Source: an uncultured Caulobacterales bacterium (GTDB lineage: Bacteria; Pseudomonadota; Alphaproteobacteria; Caulobacterales; Maricaulaceae). From it: a DNA stretch of 59,656 nt. The notes below the pieces were generated by a model. That model was not told where the DNA came from, did no database searches, and saw nothing but the letters and a program-made list of their open reading frames with translations. Position numbers and translations under genes: made by a program. How positions within the stretch are numbered: position 1 is the first letter of the stretch; the number at the start of each line of letters is the position of its first letter. The stretch spans positions 1-59,656 of the forward strand of contig CALKXY010000010.1 of the NCBI GenBank assembly GCA_938003545.1. The letters are read 5' to 3'. This document shows positions 35,855-44,663 of this stretch, piece after piece.

Positions 35855-37477
35855 ATGACGATACCCCGCACACCCCGTTTTTGGCTGATGACGACGGCAG
35901 CTTTGATCCTGACCTTTGGCGCGCAAACCGCGCAGGCGCAGACGACTTATCACTCTGGTACGCCGACGATGGTGGCCGCTGCGCCAAGTTTTCCGACCAT
36001 ATCGGCAGAACAAATCGCGCGAGATGTCACGGAAAGCCATAATCCGCGCACAGGTCAAAAAGAATGGATCGCCGCGCCTTTTGATGCATTTGAAGATGAT
36101 CCGACATTGGCGGGTTCCGTTAGGCTTCGATCTGCTGATGGGGCCGTTGCTATTGATGGACAACCGCTGCGCGATGGTGCGCTGCTCGAGATTGATTTCT
36201 ACTATAATTCTCCATCGGATGATCCCTTTGGCGGGCGCGGATATGGTGACGCGGGTTTTGTGAATGGAGAGCTTGCGCCTGTTGTGCTGCGAGATAGCCG
36301 TATTCTTGAATGTTCAACCCGCGTGGAAAATGTCGTTTACGACCATAGCAGCTATTATGATCGTGGGTCGCTTGTTGGACTTTATCGTCCTCGCCGCCAT
36401 TATTCAGGTCATAGCGGATTTGGCTTTGGTTTTGGGAATAATTATTACGGCCCAGGCTATGGTTATTACAACCGCAGCCGCAGCCTTAGTCGTGGATCGC
36501 ATCGTGGATTTGGAAGCCGCTCGAGAGGGTCACGGTCTGGTATTCATCGCCGCATATTAGATGCTACGACGGGTGGAAGCCGTAGACCGACGCGAACACG
36601 TGACCGCGATAGGCATAGTGATGAGAGGCATAGAGGCGATAGTGTCCGTTCGGCCGGCCGAACCAATGCATCCCCTAGGGAACAATCCGATCGTGAGATC
36701 AGAGATCGGTTAAGCAGAATTGAGTCCTATGACGGGCGTTCTTCGAGGTCGACCCGAGGCCCACGGCGTGGGACGCGCGGCGCCATGCGAGGCGTAAATC
36801 CTGAACCGCGTTTGGAATTAGCTCCGCCTGCAACACGCTCCACACCAACGCCGCGTTCAACAACTCCCCGCACGCAAACGCCTCGTGCTGCAACGCCTCG
36901 ACCTACATCGCCGAGGGCAACAACGCAGCCAAACAGAGAGACGCGATCACAACCGCGCCGTTCAGAAACGCGTCGTTCGGAACAACGTAGGTCGGAATCA
37001 CGCCGCGAACGCTCCAAGCCGCCGAAGCGCACTCAGCGTGCGCCTTCGTCGCGTCGAAGCGACGGTTCCAACGTGCGACGACAACTCGAGTTCTTTCCGA
37101 ATGACGGATATGGTGGTCGAAATATTGTGACGTCACAAAGCGTTGATTGCGCGCGCGAGGACAAGCTGCGGGTGTTTATCCCGAATGAACGATTAGACGC
37201 TGCGCGTTTTGATGGGCTGACAATTATTGCCTTGGATTCGCAAGGCGGAGAAACACCGATCTACTTGCCGCCGAATTATATTGAAGGCTACAGACTCGCA
37301 GCCACTGGGCAGGTGCGCGCACAAGGTCTGACATCTAGGCCGCAGACCTCCGCAGCGCCGCAATATAATCCACAGCTGAACCGGATCATCGAAAGTGCGC
37401 CATGTCCGAGCGGAACCTCCAAACAATCCGATGGAACCTGTTTACTCTCGGGATCGTCAGGTTATCCAGCGCGTTAA
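35855..37477 (+). CDS. Secreted protein with long Arg/Ser/Thr-rich linker and Cys-loop C terminus
   Basis: The predicted protein has 540 aa. GGAG lies 8 nt before the ATG. A signal peptide ends near AQA (about 28). Residues about 180-430 are low-complexity, first Tyr/Gly/Ser-rich (HSGFGFGFGNNYYGPGYGYY) and then strongly basic with repeated TPR and RRSE units. The C terminus has CPSGTSKQSDGTC, a Cys-11-Cys loop shared with the 160-aa secreted protein at 56560. The basic linker could bind polyanions such as LPS or nucleic acid. Function is unknown. Confidence 0.75.
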   Translation: MTIPRTPRFWLMTTAALILTFGAQTAQAQTTYHSGTPTMVAAAPSFPTISAEQIARDVTESHNPRTGQKEWIAAPFDAFEDDPTLAGSVRLRSADGAVAIDGQPLRDGALLEIDFYYNSPSDDPFGGRGYGDAGFVNGELAPVVLRDSRILECSTRVENVVYDHSSYYDRGSLVGLYRPRRHYSGHSGFGFGFGNNYYGPGYGYYNRSRSLSRGSHRGFGSRSRGSRSGIHRRILDATTGGSRRPTRTRDRDRHSDERHRGDSVRSAGRTNASPREQSDREIRDRLSRIESYDGRSSRSTRGPRRGTRGAMRGVNPEPRLELAPPATRSTPTPRSTTPRTQTPRAATPRPTSPRATTQPNRETRSQPRRSETRRSEQRRSESRRERSKPPKRTQRAPSSRRSDGSNVRRQLEFFPNDGYGGRNIVTSQSVDCAREDKLRVFIPNERLDAARFDGLTIIALDSQGGETPIYLPPNYIEGYRLAATGQVRAQGLTSRPQTSAAPQYNPQLNRIIESAPCPSGTSKQSDGTCLLSGSSGYPAR

Positions 37478-37589
37478 CTGTTCCGTTTTGGGGCAATGTT
37501 GCCCCGAAATGAGCCACCTGTTTCGATTTTCGTTCTAAATGCGAAAAAAGGCGGCGAAAAACTTGGCACGTGTGTTGCAAGGTATATCT

Positions 37590-37708
37590 CGAACCTAGGG
37601 AGGCATCCCAAGTTCCCACGTTTTGTCTCGAAACTTACTCCCTTTGAGCCAAATCAAGTTAGTTAGTAAAACCCCGTTTGCCTCATCCTGGCAAACGGGG
37701 TTTTCTTT
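37590..37708 (+). ncRNA. Candidate small RNA ending in a strong terminator
   Basis: The 294-bp gap after the secreted-protein gene has a GGGGCAA-TG-TTGCCCC hairpin near 37492-37507, then about 75 nt containing GGGA-GGCA-TCCC, then the terminator. A weak TTGGCA/TATCTC pair near 37564-37591 could start a roughly 115-nt transcript. The terminator might equally serve the upstream mRNA. Confidence 0.3.
37668..37704 (+). terminator. Perfect 15-bp intrinsic terminator
   Basis: AAAACCCCGTTTGCC, loop TCATCCT, GGCAAACGGGGTTTT, followed by CTTTTG. Both flanks are suitable for termination, so it may work on either strand. Confidence 0.9.
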
Positions 37709-37771
37709 TGCTCTGCCGCCTCTAATGTAAGCGCGAAATATAATAAAAAATCACCTATTTTGAGGGTCGTC

Positions 37772-39559
37772 ATGGGCTTTTCTCTCTCTCGCGAGATACA
37801 CTTTGTCAGCGGTTTGTTACGTATGTTGCGCGCCGTAAAAACGGTTGATGCCGCATCCAATTTTCTAATCGCCGATGAGTTGGAAATGCGCGTAGATGCG
37901 TTCGGGCCAAACATCGCCTTTATCGAAGGTGAACGTGAGTGGACGTATGATGACATGGAAACCTACGCGAACCGGGTCGCAGCCTGGGCCAAAGGGCTGG
38001 GGCTGTCGCAAGGCGACACTGTGGCTGTATTTGCGCGCAACAGATTGGAATATATCCCGCTCTGGTTTGGCCTCACGAAGTTGGGCGTTATTCCTGCGCT
38101 GCTGAATTATCAATTAGCGGGCAAAGCTCTCGCGCATTGTGTGAATATCTCCGATGCGAAACATGTGGTCATTGATGTCGAAATGGCAAAACAATGGAAC
38201 GCTGCGAAAAAGCAAGTCGAAGGCGAACAAAAAGTCTGGGCCGCATTCGGCGAGGTTGAGGGCTATGACAGCTTTGACGCCGCCATCTCCGACATGGTGC
38301 CTGACCGTCCTAGCAAATCGGAACGACAAGGCCTCACGGCGGGCGGTCAAGCCATGAAGATGTTTACGTCTGGCACGACGGGTCTGCCCAAGGCCGCAAA
38401 AGTCACCCATGTTCGCGCACAAAATTACATGCGCGGAATGGGAACGGGCGCAAAAGCAAAAGCCACAGACCGTATGATGATGGTTCTGCCGATGTATCAT
38501 GCGACGGGCGGCTTGGTCGGTTGCGGCGCTATGTTAACCTATGGCGGTGCTGTGATTGTGATTCCGAAATTCTCGGCATCGCGCTTCTGGGATGATGCTG
38601 TAAAATATGGTGCGACCATGTTTACGTATGTCGGAGAGCTTTGCCGCTTTCTGCTCTCACAACCGCCAACGGAAAATGAACGCGCGCACAAGATCAAATG
38701 GATCATGGGTAACGGGTTGCGTCCTGAAGTGTGGGACAGTTTTATCAACCGATTTGACATTCCCCATGTCATCGAATTTTACGGCGCAACCGAAGGCAAT
38801 GTCTGCCTCATAAATGTCGACGGTCCCGTTGGCGCAGTGGGTCGTGTGCCGTCTTATTTGGCCTGGAAATTCAATATTGATATTATTCGATATGATGTTG
38901 AAACGGGCGAAAACCCACGCGGGGCAGACGGGTTTTGTATCCGTGAAGACTTGAATGAACCGGGCGAAATGATTGGTGAAATTCGCCAAGATGATCCGAG
39001 GTTTCGCTTTGAGGGCTACGGCACCAAAGCAGATACGCAGAAGAAAATTCTACGTGATGTTTTCAAAAAAGGCGATGCTTGGTTCCGTACAGGTGATTTG
39101 ATGAAACGGGACGCCGATGGATACTACTTCTTCATGGACCGTGTCGGCGATACATTCCGCTGGAAAGCTGAGAATGTTGCGACCAATGAAGTCGCTGCCG
39201 TATTGTCCGTATTCCCAGGCGTCACACAAGCCAATGTCTATGGCGTCGCCGTTCCAGGCTATGATGGCCGCGCGGGCATGGCGTCGATTGTGATTGAAGG
39301 TGAGCCTGATTTGGCGAAATTAAAAGCGCATGTAGACGGTGAATTGCCACATTATGCGCGGCCAGTTTTCATTCGTTTGTCCCAAGATTCAGACACAACG
39401 AGCACCTTTAAGTTCAAGAAAACGAACTTAGTAAAAGCTGGGTTTGATCCTGAAAAAATTTCCGAACCGATTTTCTATGCGAACCCAAAGACGGGTGAGT
39501 TTACGCCTGTTGATGCGGATGTATATGCTGGCATAGTTGGCGGAACAGTTCGTCTCTAA
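37772..39559 (+). CDS. Long-chain acyl-CoA synthetase (FATP/ACSVL type)
   Basis: The predicted protein has 595 aa. The start ATG has GAGGG five bases upstream; a TTG four codons earlier is less likely. The AMP-binding loop is MFTSGTTGLPKAAKVTH near 205. EFYGATEGNVCLINVDG near 333 and the FRTGDLMKRDADGYYFFMDRVGDTFRWKAENV block near 445 are typical of very-long-chain acyl-CoA synthetases/fatty acid transport proteins. It activates fatty acids with ATP and CoA at the inner membrane. It is followed at once by the DUF924 gene. Confidence 0.93.
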   Translation: MGFSLSREIHFVSGLLRMLRAVKTVDAASNFLIADELEMRVDAFGPNIAFIEGEREWTYDDMETYANRVAAWAKGLGLSQGDTVAVFARNRLEYIPLWFGLTKLGVIPALLNYQLAGKALAHCVNISDAKHVVIDVEMAKQWNAAKKQVEGEQKVWAAFGEVEGYDSFDAAISDMVPDRPSKSERQGLTAGGQAMKMFTSGTTGLPKAAKVTHVRAQNYMRGMGTGAKAKATDRMMMVLPMYHATGGLVGCGAMLTYGGAVIVIPKFSASRFWDDAVKYGATMFTYVGELCRFLLSQPPTENERAHKIKWIMGNGLRPEVWDSFINRFDIPHVIEFYGATEGNVCLINVDGPVGAVGRVPSYLAWKFNIDIIRYDVETGENPRGADGFCIREDLNEPGEMIGEIRQDDPRFRFEGYGTKADTQKKILRDVFKKGDAWFRTGDLMKRDADGYYFFMDRVGDTFRWKAENVATNEVAAVLSVFPGVTQANVYGVAVPGYDGRAGMASIVIEGEPDLAKLKAHVDGELPHYARPVFIRLSQDSDTTSTFKFKKTNLVKAGFDPEKISEPIFYANPKTGEFTPVDADVYAGIVGGTVRL

Positions 39560-39560
39560 C

Positions 39561-40124
39561 ATGAAGACGTCAGACGACATTCTCAATTTTTGGTTCTCGG
39601 CAGATGGTGAGGCACATTGGTTTAAATCGACGGATGCGTTTGATTCTAACATTCGGCGTGAATTCGAAACCACAGCCATAACTCTGGCTGCGGCTCAGGC
39701 AAATGCTGATGTGCCGCATGCATGGGAAGTGCAAGGGGCAGAGGCGCATCTGGCTTTGGTTATCGCCCTAGATCAGTTTCCACGGAATATGTACCGTGCG
39801 ACGCCAGCGGCTTTTGCGTGGGATGATAGAGCCTTGGCAGCCGCCAAACGGCTGGTTGCGCGCAAAATGGACTTGCACCTGTCGCAAGCGCAACGGCCTT
39901 TCGTCTACATGCCTTATATGCACAGCGAGAATCTTGCAGATCAGGAAGATTGTGTGCGTCTTTGCGAGACGCGCTTGCAGGGGGAATCCACGCTGGGCTT
40001 TGCCGAAACGCATAGAGATGTCATCGTGAAATTCGGACGGTTCCCACATAGAAATGTTGTTCTGGGCCGCGATACGACGCCAGAGGAACAGGCGTTTTTG
40101 GATGAGGGCGGTTTTTCTGCATGA
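39561..40124 (+). CDS. DUF924 family protein
   Basis: The predicted protein has 187 aa starting MKTSDDILNFWFSADGEAHWF, the standard DUF924 N terminus. LVIALDQFPRNMYR and FVYMPYMHSENLADQE are further family signatures. Members are soluble TPR-like proteins of unknown function. The ATG lies one base after the acyl-CoA synthetase stop, so the two are coupled. Confidence 0.92.
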   Translation: MKTSDDILNFWFSADGEAHWFKSTDAFDSNIRREFETTAITLAAAQANADVPHAWEVQGAEAHLALVIALDQFPRNMYRATPAAFAWDDRALAAAKRLVARKMDLHLSQAQRPFVYMPYMHSENLADQEDCVRLCETRLQGESTLGFAETHRDVIVKFGRFPHRNVVLGRDTTPEEQAFLDEGGFSA

Positions 40125-40259
40125 GCTGCGCCTTTGTGCTCGCATTGATTTTAGGTCGCCCTATTGGAAACACAAATATGATGCTTACGTCTAAACTTAC
40201 GGATCATGCGAAAGCCTAACCAATAATGGGGCAAGCCTGCATGACGGAAGGATGTTTCC

Positions 40260-40874
40260 ATGACGACTGAGGTCGGAATTTTCATTTTTGACGATGTCGA
40301 AGAACTCGATTTCGTTGGGCCATGGGAAGTATGGAATATGGTCAATACGGTTTTGCGCGCGCAGGGCACAGACGATGCCTTTCGTGTTCGTCTCATCAGT
40401 CCTGATGGCGGTCAAATCCGTGCAGTTAAAAATATGCGTGTTCTCGCTGATGCTGCCATGACAGATGTCGACGCGCTTGATATTATTTGTATTCCGGGCG
40501 GCCAAGGTGTGCGGCCTTTGCTTCAACGAACAGATGTTCTTGATTGGATCAAAACTATCGCACCAAATGCTACATGGGTCACGAGTGTTTGCACGGGGGC
40601 CTTTGTTTTGTCCAAAGCAGGATTGACGAAAGACAAACGATTGGCGACCTATTGGGGCGCTTTCGATGAGTTTAAAACGCTTGGGTTGGACGGGACGCTT
40701 GTCCCGCATTTACGATATGTTCGGGATGGAAATCTGTTGAGCTCAGCAGGGGTGTCGGCTGGGATAGACATGGCGCTTTGGTTGGTGGGTGAGATATTTT
40801 CGCCGCAATTTGCCCGCACTGTTCAACGCGCGATGCAATATGATCCGGCCCCGCCATATGCAGGAGATGTATAA
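40260..40874 (+). CDS. DJ-1/PfpI family protein (isonitrile hydratase-like)
   Basis: The predicted protein has 204 aa. The nucleophile elbow with the reactive Cys is VTSVCTGAFVLSKAGL (about 104-119), with the acidic partner in DDVEELDFVGPWEV. It resembles cyclohexyl-isocyanide hydratases and the N-terminal domain of GlxA regulators, one of which is encoded at 52.7 kb. The stop overlaps the next start (TAATG). Confidence 0.9.
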   Translation: MTTEVGIFIFDDVEELDFVGPWEVWNMVNTVLRAQGTDDAFRVRLISPDGGQIRAVKNMRVLADAAMTDVDALDIICIPGGQGVRPLLQRTDVLDWIKTIAPNATWVTSVCTGAFVLSKAGLTKDKRLATYWGAFDEFKTLGLDGTLVPHLRYVRDGNLLSSAGVSAGIDMALWLVGEIFSPQFARTVQRAMQYDPAPPYAGDV

Positions 40875-41860
40875 TGAGTGATACGTTTTTACAGCGTTTG
40901 AAAAAACGCAAAGATGAAGCCCCTGCGGATGAAAAGCCATCTAAGTTTCAGCAACAACTCGCCAAATTTAAATTTGAGCCTGATCAAATTAATATCTTTC
41001 AAGACAGCTTCCGCCGCGTCACAAACCAATTTGATACGCCCGGACCGCGCATGGCGTGCACTGAAAATTTTAATGTCGGTGAGGGTGCAGATGCCATTCC
41101 ATGTCGTCTCTTTGTGCCCTTTGGCGCGGATGAACCCAGCGGGCCGTGTTTGATTTATTTTCATGGCGGCGGTTTCGTCACCTGTGATGTGGAAACCCAT
41201 GAAGGTATCACGCGGCGTTTGGCAAATGGCGCGGTGTGCCGCGTGCTCAGCGTAGATTACCGTTTGGCCCCGCAACACCCTTATCCTGCAGGGCCAGAGG
41301 ATTGCGAAACCGTTTTAAAATGGGCTATGGCCGGACATGGCCTCGCGGAATATGGTATTGATCCTGACAATATTGCGATTGGCGGCGATAGTGCAGGCGG
41401 AAATATGGCCGCCTATCTGGCGCAGAAATATCGAGATGTGATCAAAAGCCAAATCCTACTTTACCCCCTTATGCAGCTCATGGAATTCAAGCCGCCAAAG
41501 CCAGGCCCGCAAGATTGGCTGCAACTTGGGTTTATGGCGTTGAAATTTATTGATGAACATTATGTGGCCGGGGCCGATGCCACGAATACGCGCTTGTCAC
41601 CTTTGCTCGAGACGGATTTAAAAGCCATGCCGCCAGCCTATGTGTTGACGGCGGGGTTAGATCCCTTGCGGGATGAAGGGAAGCTCTACGCCGATAAATT
41701 GGTGCGTCACGGCTGTGATGTGACCTATCATCACGAGAAAGCTATGCCGCACGGATTTTTGAATTTCGCACGCGCATTTCCAAAGGCCAAGTCTATCCCG
41801 CTTGATGCTGCTGACATTCTACGCAAACACTTCCCAAAGCCGCAGCAATTGCGTGAGTAA
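40874..41860 (+). CDS. HSL-family alpha/beta hydrolase (esterase)
   Basis: The predicted protein has 328 aa. HGGGFVTCD (about 97-105) is the oxyanion motif, GGDSAGGNMAAYLA (Ser about 174) the nucleophile elbow, and a catalytic Asp (AGLDPLRDEG) and His (MPHGFLNF) follow. This is the hormone-sensitive-lipase branch (family IV) of short-chain carboxylesterases. It is coupled to the DJ-1 gene before it and to selO after it. Confidence 0.93.
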   Translation: MSDTFLQRLKKRKDEAPADEKPSKFQQQLAKFKFEPDQINIFQDSFRRVTNQFDTPGPRMACTENFNVGEGADAIPCRLFVPFGADEPSGPCLIYFHGGGFVTCDVETHEGITRRLANGAVCRVLSVDYRLAPQHPYPAGPEDCETVLKWAMAGHGLAEYGIDPDNIAIGGDSAGGNMAAYLAQKYRDVIKSQILLYPLMQLMEFKPPKPGPQDWLQLGFMALKFIDEHYVAGADATNTRLSPLLETDLKAMPPAYVLTAGLDPLRDEGKLYADKLVRHGCDVTYHHEKAMPHGFLNFARAFPKAKSIPLDAADILRKHFPKPQQLRE

Positions 41861-43181
41861 GCTATTTCAAGGACGACGTGCGATCCATGAATTGGGTGAT
41901 GCGTTTTACGATGTCGTTGAACCTGCAGATTTCAGTCTAAAAGCGACTCGCTATTTTGATGCGAAGACGGCCGCAACGATTGGCTTGGAGTTGACAACTG
42001 ATCAGGTGAGGGATCACTTCGGGCGGTTCGTCCCTCTGGACGGTAGTTTACCTGAACCGCTTGCGCTGCGGTATCATGGTCATCAATTTCGTCATTATAA
42101 TCCTGATATTGGCGATGGGCGCGGGTTTTTGTTTGCGCAATTTGAGGCCGATGGAAAACTCCTTGATTTTGGCACGAAGGGGTCAGGCACGACTCCTTTT
42201 TCGCGTAGCGGAGATGGCCGTCTAACGTTGCTTGGCGGCGTGAGAGAAGTCCTCGCTGCAAATCATCTGCATGCGCTGGGCGTGAATACGAGCCGAACAT
42301 TCGCATTAATCGAAACCGACGAAGCCCTACACCGCCATGACGAACCTTCTCCAACGCGCGGGGCGGTGATGACACGTCTGTCGCATAGCCATATCCGTTT
42401 TGGGTCGTTTCAACGTCAGGCCTTTTTCGAAGATACGGATGCGCTGGAACAGCTCAGCGCCTATTGCCGTCGTCACTATTATCCTGATGCCGTGAACACG
42501 GCAGAGTTTTTCGATCAGGTCGTGACGGCCAGTGCGGATACTGTTGCGAGTTGGATGGCTGCGGGTTTTGTGCATGGTGTCATGAACACGGATAATATGA
42601 ATATCACGGGCGAGACGTTTGATTTTGGTCCATATCGGTTCCTGCCGAGCTGTGATCCGTCGTTTACGGCGGCTTATTTCGATCATGGCCGTCTTTATGC
42701 TTATGGCCGCCAACCCGAAGCGATGTCTTGGAATTTGGCGCAACTCGCGCAAAGCCTGTCCCAAATCGAAGAGGATGCGCCGTTAATCGAGTCGATCAAT
42801 GATTTTGCCCCGCGCTATCAATTGGCGCTCAATAAACATGTCTTTCGCCGATTAGGTTTGGTTTCAAAATCAGTCGAGACGGATACAAAATTTGTCCAAG
42901 AGACCTTTAAATATTTACAAGAAAGCCGCGTGGCTTGGCCCGAGTTTTGGCATGATTGGCAAGGCGGAGCTGGGCGCGCCGGAGGCGGGCAGATTGGTGA
43001 ATATGAGACTCATTGGGTAAAAAAACTGAATCAGTTTGAGGCCTGCCGTGAACGGCCAAAAACAGAAAAGCCGCAGTCTCTTCTTTATGATGAAATTGGC
43101 GAAATATGGGCCCCAATCGCGCAGGATGATGATTGGTCGGCCTTTGAACAAAAGAACGTGAACATGCTGGCGGGGGATTGA
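41853..43181 (+). CDS. selO: Protein adenylyltransferase SelO (YdiU) family
   Basis: The predicted protein has 442 aa from a GTG that overlaps the esterase stop by 8 nt; the longer frame only re-reads the esterase end. Pseudokinase motifs include YHGHQF, GDGRGFLFAQ, LDFGTKGSGTTPFSRSGDGR and FVHGVMNTDNMNITGETFDFGPYRFL. SelO transfers AMP to Ser/Thr/Tyr of target proteins. It is shorter than typical members (about 480-490 aa), mainly at the ends, and has no C-terminal selenocysteine or Cys motif that I can see. Confidence 0.88.
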   Translation: MSKLFQGRRAIHELGDAFYDVVEPADFSLKATRYFDAKTAATIGLELTTDQVRDHFGRFVPLDGSLPEPLALRYHGHQFRHYNPDIGDGRGFLFAQFEADGKLLDFGTKGSGTTPFSRSGDGRLTLLGGVREVLAANHLHALGVNTSRTFALIETDEALHRHDEPSPTRGAVMTRLSHSHIRFGSFQRQAFFEDTDALEQLSAYCRRHYYPDAVNTAEFFDQVVTASADTVASWMAAGFVHGVMNTDNMNITGETFDFGPYRFLPSCDPSFTAAYFDHGRLYAYGRQPEAMSWNLAQLAQSLSQIEEDAPLIESINDFAPRYQLALNKHVFRRLGLVSKSVETDTKFVQETFKYLQESRVAWPEFWHDWQGGAGRAGGGQIGEYETHWVKKLNQFEACRERPKTEKPQSLLYDEIGEIWAPIAQDDDWSAFEQKNVNMLAGD

Positions 43182-43237
43182 GCGAGACTTTTCAGGGCGT
43201 TCCCCGTAAGTGTTATGCAAATATTATGGAGAGAGAC

Positions 43238-43921
43238 ATGACTATCCGAAATCTTGCACTAATCTCAACAGCAGCCTTACTCATGGCGTGTTCGAACGCC
43301 GCCGAGGTCGCAGACTCGGCATCTGAAACGGTTAAACGCACGGCTGCAGAAGCGGTTACAAGCGTTGCTGGCGAAGTTGAGATGCGCGGCGCTGATATTT
43401 CAGAACTGCCAGCGGGCACCTATAAGTCCGAACAAGGTCATGCCTATGTGGCGTTTCAATATTTGCACCAAGGTTTCTCTCGCCCGATCATTCGTTGGGG
43501 AACAACAGATGCAACGATCGTATTTGATGCAGAAAACCCAGAAAACTCGAAACTTAGCGTGACCTTGCCGACAAAAGACATCGATACGGGTGTTGAGGCA
43601 TGGGACAAACATATCAAATCCGCCGATTTCTTTGACGTTGAGAAATATCCAGAAATTACATTTGTTGCGACGGATATTGACCAAATTAAAGATGGCTACG
43701 GTAAACTAACGGGTGATCTGACCATCAAAGGTGTCACAAAGCCATTCACGCTGACGGGTACAATCAATAAGGTCGGTAAGAACTTCCGCTCTGGTGTCGA
43801 TATGTTCGGTGTTTCCGCAACGGGTACGTTGAACCGCTCTGATTTTGGGGTCGATACATATGCGCCAATGGCTGAAGAAATTTCGATCATTGTCGAAGTC
43901 GAGTTCCAAAAGGCTGAGTAA
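43238..43921 (+). CDS. YceI-family lipoprotein
   Basis: The predicted protein has 227 aa. The ATG has GGAGAGAGA upstream. A lipoprotein signal ends at LLMAC. The YceI lipocalin-like barrel runs from about 60 to the end (YVAFQYLHQGFSRPIIRWG, SVTLPTKDIDTGVEAWDKHIKS, DLTIKGVTKPFTLTGTI). Such proteins bind isoprenoid or quinone-like lipids in the periplasm. It is coupled (TAATG) to a cytochrome b561 gene, its usual partner. Confidence 0.94.
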   Translation: MTIRNLALISTAALLMACSNAAEVADSASETVKRTAAEAVTSVAGEVEMRGADISELPAGTYKSEQGHAYVAFQYLHQGFSRPIIRWGTTDATIVFDAENPENSKLSVTLPTKDIDTGVEAWDKHIKSADFFDVEKYPEITFVATDIDQIKDGYGKLTGDLTIKGVTKPFTLTGTINKVGKNFRSGVDMFGVSATGTLNRSDFGVDTYAPMAEEISIIVEVEFQKAE

Positions 43922-44481
43922 TGTCCGCAGCCGCGCCAATGCATACATATTCTCGCGTTGCAATTGCCCTGCATTGGGCGATTGCTTTGATGATCCTAAG
44001 TCTTGTGGGCTTCGGGTTTCTGATGACGCAGGAATGGATGCCAAACCGTTTCGCCATTTACCAATGGCATAAAAGTTTTGGCATTTTGGTGCTTGTCTTG
44101 TCGCTTTTTCGTCTAATTTGGCGATTGGGGCACAAACCGCCTCCGCTTCCCAGTGATATGAAAACATGGGAAGTTGCCGCGGCCAAAGTGACGCATATCG
44201 GCTTTTATGTCTTGATGATTGCCATGCCTCTCTTGGGGTGGGCGATGGTGTCAGCGTCTAAACTGCCGATAGAAAACAAACTTTTCTATCTTATCCCGCT
44301 CCCTGATCTACCAGGTGTCACGCCGTCGGACGCTCTAACGGATAGGTTTAAATTACTGCACGAGATTGGGGCAAAACTGATCTTACTGTTATTTGTTCTG
44401 CATGTTGGCGGTGCGTTAAAACATCATTTCGTTGCAAAAGATGGCACGCTTGCACGCATGATACCTGCACTGCGTCGTTAA
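43921..44481 (+). CDS. Cytochrome b561 family protein
   Basis: The predicted protein has 186 aa with four transmembrane helices. Probable haem-ligand His residues are in ALHWAIALM, YQWHKSFGI, THIGFYVLM and FVLHVGGALKHH. It likely passes electrons between quinol and a periplasmic partner, possibly the co-encoded YceI protein. Confidence 0.94.
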   Translation: MSAAAPMHTYSRVAIALHWAIALMILSLVGFGFLMTQEWMPNRFAIYQWHKSFGILVLVLSLFRLIWRLGHKPPPLPSDMKTWEVAAAKVTHIGFYVLMIAMPLLGWAMVSASKLPIENKLFYLIPLPDLPGVTPSDALTDRFKLLHEIGAKLILLLFVLHVGGALKHHFVAKDGTLARMIPALRR

Positions 44482-44491
44482 TTGAAATAAA

Positions 44492-44568
44492 TGGCGGCCC
44501 CGGGTGGATTCGAACCACCGACCTACAGATTAGGAATCTGTTGCTCTATCCGACTGAGCTACGGGACC
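44492..44568 (-). tRNA. tRNA-Arg (anticodon CCT)
   Basis: Minus-strand cloverleaf: acceptor GGTCCCG/CGGGGCC, D arm GCTC-GAGC, anticodon stem ACAGA/TCTGT with loop TTCCTAA (anticodon CCT, reading AGG), T arm GGTGG-TTCGAAT-CCACC, discriminator G, and an encoded CCA tail. Confidence 0.97.
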
Positions 44569-44663
44569 GTCTGCTTCCTTTATGAAACCGCTATTCCCTC
44601 CGCAAGGTGAGATGTAGAAGATTCGACGCGCGCATAATTATATGTGACAGTTTCGGCGTGTAT

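Noticed and set aside
36699-37136. Arg-rich antisense frames opposite the secreted protein
   Set aside because: They are mirror images of the basic low-complexity repeat on the plus strand.
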